NCBI RefSeq assembly: GCF_949628215.1
Contig: NC_134276.1
Span: 34,707,226 to 34,771,225, forward strand
DNA from: Phalacrocorax aristotelis
Lineage: Eukaryota > Chordata > Aves > Suliformes > Phalacrocoracidae
Direction of reading: 5' to 3'
DNA length: 64,000 nt
The position numbers were made by a program, and so were the translations under genes. The notes below the pieces were generated by a model. The model searched no databases and was not told where the DNA came from. It worked only from the letters and a program-made list of their open reading frames with translations. Position 1 is the stretch's first letter. The number at the start of each line of letters is the position of its first letter. This document shows positions 61,101-64,000 of the stretch, in pieces.

Positions 61101-62509
61101 TTTCCCATCCAAATTGCTTAATAAAATAGAAATGCCTGCCGCTCAAACTCTGGCAACACTGCATAGGTGCTACTATTTGTTTGGCTTTGTTTTCCCCTAG
61201 ATAATTAAAGATCATACTGCAAGTATCTTTCTGCAGCATTTATTAGTACATACTACAACTTAGTTTGCTCTCAGGGTTTTTCTGTTTATTTTAAGGCTGG
61301 CTAGACAAAAATGCTATTTTCCCTATTATTACTGGCTACAATGCAAGCCCCAGCTTCAGTCAAGTAAATATCTGCTCCAGACCATTTCAGTCTATGCTCA
61401 GATAACACAGGCTGCAGCGAAGGGTTAAAACCGTGTAGAGCAAAAAACAATTACGCAGTACTTTACCTTTTCTAAAGTATATTTCAAATGCTAGTAAGTG
61501 TGTTTCTATGTCATCTCCAATAAGATTCTTAAGTGGTATAAGGAACTTAATGGCTTCTTCTAATGGATTTTCTACCTGTTTCAATAAAAACACAGTGACA
61601 TTTAAAGCTTAAAATAAATGTCAAAAAAGAAACACCAAGGATAGTTTCTGTTATTCAGATCATTTAAATAATCACAGGGCCAAGAAAAACTATAGCTAGC
61701 TTTCTGAATTAAACTGAACCGCAACATTTTTATTTGAACAGCGAGATTTAAAAGTGTTTACTCATGATTTCAAGTTGACAAAGACATCATCATGGCTAAC
61801 TCTGGCACTGCTTATGTCACGTACTCAGTGTTGTAATTCAGCATTTAGGAAAACTAAATACGACCACTTTAGATAAACTTCTGAAGTTACCGTGATAAAG
61901 GAGATAGTTCTTTGTGCTTAGAGAAATGCTGGCTCATCTCTTCACGTTTTGTGAACTGCAAAAAATTCAAACTATTCTGTTTTTTCCTCTATGCACTGTA
62001 TGAAAGCCAGAGTTGTTCCGGCAAGAAGCACCTTTTTGTTTCAGTACCTATTTTAATGAAGGATGGCCTAACGTCTCAAAACGCCCCAGAATTTAAAGAA
62101 AGTAACAATATAATGAATCTAGAACTTTGATTTGGTAGAGGAAAACGTATTACTTTTCTTTAGTGTAAATAGAGATAGGCTACGAAAAGGTATCTTTGTA
62201 TGCAAAAGTGATTTTATAAAACCCCCTGGATTCTTTCAGGAGAACTTGATGGTAATCCCATATTATAGGCTTTTTATGATAATCACATGAATTTAACATG
62301 AAAGACCATGCTAACCCTTTCCAGTTTTTCAGGAACTAGCTCTTCCCTAGGTCCACTAATTTCCTCCTCCTCTTCATCTCGCTTTTTCTTTTGATTCTTT
62401 TGTTGTCGTTCTCTTTCTGCATGTTTTCTTTCCTCTTCGAGTTTTGCTTTCTTCTGCGCTCTTCTTTGCTTGCTAAGCATTTTCTTCAATTCTTTGGCTG
62501 ACAGATTTT
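57966..62509 (-). CDS. NAA16: NAA16, NatA auxiliary subunit, C-terminal part
   Basis: C-terminal ~280 residues of the NAA15/NAA16 family scaffold. The family binds the catalytic subunit NAA10 and the ribosome for co-translational acetylation of Ser-, Ala-, Thr-, Gly-, Val- or Cys-starting proteins. Six exons join in frame: 62509-62316, 61575-61467, 60955-60857, 60273-60130, 58538-58441, 58166-57966. Landmarks in order: LSAKELKKM, the basic/acidic coiled stretch [15 protein letters not shown] with a nuclear-localisation-like KKKR and [56 protein letters not shown], ending LLSNEI. The choice of NAA16 over NAA15 rests on [20 protein letters not shown], the ending and the RGCC neighbour. The gene is partial: about 580 N-terminal residues lie beyond the right edge. 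Confidence 0.96.
58167..58440 (-). other. NAA16: NAA16 intron
   Basis: 274 bp, GT-AG (GTAAAAG ... TTTAG), phase 0. No recognised element. Confidence 0.9.
58441..58538 (-). CDS. NAA16: NAA16 exon (penultimate)
   Basis: 98 nt, encoding [20 protein letters not shown] and [12 protein letters not shown]. It follows family sequence closely (NAA15: [20 protein letters not shown]). The acceptor CTGATAAG is purine-rich just before the AG, a weak type. Confidence 0.95.
58539..60129 (-). other. NAA16: NAA16 intron
   Basis: 1,591 bp. No repeat or extra exon recognised. Open frames inside (for example plus strand 59708-60037) have no known relatives. Confidence 0.9.
60130..60273 (-). CDS. NAA16: NAA16 exon
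   Basis: 144 nt, phase 1 at both ends. It encodes [20 protein letters not shown], then [20 protein letters not shown] and SIQHQLS. NAA16-like residues (DHSNLP, QKIF, FNEEFLK) dominate. Donor GTTTGT. Confidence 0.95.
60274..60856 (-). other. NAA16: NAA16 intron
   Basis: 583 bp, donor GTATGT, acceptor CTTCTAG. No recognised element inside. Confidence 0.9.
60857..60955 (-). CDS. NAA16: NAA16 exon
   Basis: 99 nt, phase 1 at both ends. It encodes [20 protein letters not shown] and [12 protein letters not shown]. It is very close to NAA15/16 (NAA15: [19 protein letters not shown]). The acceptor is CACAG and the donor GTATGT. Confidence 0.95.
60956..61466 (-). other. NAA16: NAA16 intron
   Basis: 511 bp, GT-AG. 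No recognised element inside. Confidence 0.9.
61467..61575 (-). CDS. NAA16: NAA16 exon
   Basis: 109 nt, encoding [20 protein letters not shown], then [16 protein letters not shown] plus one base. The acceptor TTGAAACAG leads directly into GTAGAAAATCC, and the donor is GTAAAG. Confidence 0.95.
61576..62315 (-). other. NAA16: NAA16 intron
   Basis: 740 bp, with a poor donor (AAAGG|GTTAGC), acceptor GAAACAG, phase 0. No recognised element inside. Confidence 0.85.
62316..62509 (-). CDS. NAA16: NAA16 exon with charged coiled region
   Basis: 194 nt. After completing one codon it encodes [20 protein letters not shown], a long Lys/Glu/Arg-rich helix with KKKR followed by an EEEEE run, and [13 protein letters not shown]. 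In NAA15 the matching segment contains the nuclear localisation signal. The acceptor is AATCTGTAG and the donor is the weak GTTAGC. Confidence 0.96.
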
Positions 62510-64000
62510 CTACAGATTAAGATAGCAAACAGGTAATTCAATTGTGTTTAATAGTGTTATTAAACAGTGTTTAATAAAAAACTTGTTTCTCTCAACACTC
62601 AGACTTGCCACTAAGCTCCTTCCCCATATCAAAATGGCATACTTCTACAGCAATTTCCATAAATATCAGCACTTACCAGACTATCATGACTATATAGTCC
62701 AACATTACTACTGGATTACTATTTAGAGCATAACAAAACACTTGATCTTGCATATTTTCTCTTACATAGTTGTTATAGAAACCTCAACTATTTGGCAGGT
62801 TAACTACATAAAGTTGTTGCATCTGTGACAGGTTTCACCTCAGAAAATGGACAATGGTTTTCAAGGGTTATACTAAGCTCCCACATTGACCGTGGCTCAG
62901 CTTCCTTCTAATGCTAACTAGAAACATCCAGACGATTTACACTCCATCTTGAAACAAGCTTGTTATCTTTCATTAAAATTTCTGAACAGTATGCAGCCAT
63001 GATAATTGCAGTGATTTTCTGCAAATGCCATGGTATAGCTAAACAGATGCAAGCAAAAACTGATATTATTTGGAATGAGGAGAGGTAAAATATTGTGGTA
63101 CGTGACTGTTCCACAAATCTTCAGGCTGCTTGCGGCGTACAGACTTTTAGATTGGACCAGTGTTTAGATGAGGCCAGGACATTTAACAGTTGCAGGAAAA
63201 GCAGAACACACTGTTTCCTACAGGTTCACATGGAAGTGAGGAGACTTCAAGCCTTGCCATTTACCTCTCTTTCCTTCCCTGCTGTCCCACTGACCTGACC
63301 AGTTCAGCCAAAATAATACCATAGTTTCCACTCTGTTTACTGTGGTATTTCACTGAGAACTGTATTTGTGCTAATAATGTGGCAAGGAACAGGAATGGGC
63401 TACGGAGGGACTGACACTTTTTTTGTTGCTTTGGCACCACGATCGTCCCGCTGGGGCCAGCCACCATCCTGAGATAGGGAAGCAAGGAGAAGCAAGTGCT
63501 TTTCCCCCATTCATACAGTGCTGTCTTCCCCTGTGGAAGAGCCTACTGAATCCAAATGCACAGCAGGCAAATGAACTAACATGACTTCTTAAAGATGACT
63601 CCTCACCTTAGTTTCTGTGATGTATTGCTATCAAGACCCTCTGCCACACACCAATCTTATATACAGAAACAAATTAAAATTGGAGAGAAAAATATTCAAG
63701 TTGCACTGTGTGAAATGCGCCTCTTTGTACATGTACTTCATTATACATAGGCAGATACAGAAGAACTTATTCCCCTCTGAATGAGGGGGAAGATTGTATT
63801 GCCAACAGCTACTGCAGTGCTGACAGAAGTTGCGATTCCACAAAAGGAGAAACAACTATTTATCTTAAAGGAAAAAGCTTCATAACTCATTTGTCATTGA
63901 ATCCTCAGGTTTCCAAACCACACCCCACCGGCTTCCTAAGAAAGTCGGCTTTCCATTTAACACTAACTTTAAATTATTTCCTAAATGTATTAAATTTGCT
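62510..64000 (-). other. NAA16: NAA16 intron, cut by window edge
   Basis: 1.49 kb with no further NAA16 exon. I looked for the preceding family segments (the FDFHTYC and YVDLL-type region) on the minus strand and found none. The rest of the gene should lie to the right. Confidence 0.75.

Noticed and set aside
57966-62509. Possibility that the right-hand gene is NAA15 rather than NAA16.
   Set aside because: Residues such as [23 protein letters not shown] and LLDGSFG follow NAA16, and the neighbour RGCC is adjacent to NAA16 in human. NAA15 lies elsewhere.
1-64000. CRISPR arrays, bacterial operons, tRNA or rRNA genes, full-length retrovirus.
   Set aside because: No regularly spaced direct repeats, no tRNA B-box with a matching fold, no rRNA-like sequence and no retroviral gag, pol or env frames were seen. 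The window is ordinary bird chromosomal DNA.

Overview
This is a piece of vertebrate genome, almost certainly from a bird. Five truncated CR1 retroposons are present, some ending in the 8-bp ATTCTRTG-type 3' repeat. Genes are broken into short GT-AG exons, and one promoter sits in a CpG island. The species cannot be fixed from the sequence. No bacterial or phage-style operons, CRISPR arrays, rRNA or tRNA genes were seen.

The window carries two recognisable protein genes, both on the minus strand. (1) NAA16, the NatA auxiliary subunit paralogous to NAA15, enters from the right edge. Its last six coding exons (62509 down to a stop at 57966, about 280 residues) are present, followed by a long 3'UTR that may reach about 56.36 kb. 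(2) RGCC (regulator of cell cycle, RGC-32) is complete. It has a TATA-type promoter in a CpG island at 44.0 kb, five coding exons (43869 down to 30642, 130 residues) and a poly(A) signal at 30300-30305. The order NAA16 then RGCC on one strand matches human chromosome 13q14. There VWA8 follows in convergent orientation, but no VWA8 exon was found here, so its 3' end should lie left of the window.

Layout: 1-30.28 kb is intergenic DNA downstream of RGCC, with four CR1 fragments, a few short repeats and no supported gene. 30.28-44.01 kb is RGCC, and 9.4 kb of this is intron 2. 44.01-56.36 kb is intergenic and holds the RGCC upstream region, with two perfect cAMP-response-element palindromes 118 bp apart, plus one CR1. 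56.36-64 kb is the NAA16 3' part.

The most interesting structure is the 5' end of RGCC. Intron 1 is only 219 nt, is divisible by three and is stop-free in the RGCC frame. It carries a strong G-quadruplex motif on the coding strand and ends in a pentamer repeat next to its acceptor. The 5'UTR is made of trinucleotide repeats. An upstream in-frame ATG falls almost exactly at the start site predicted from the TATA box. I found no undescribed gene system, and most long open frames elsewhere are chance frames in GC-rich DNA or CR1 remnants.
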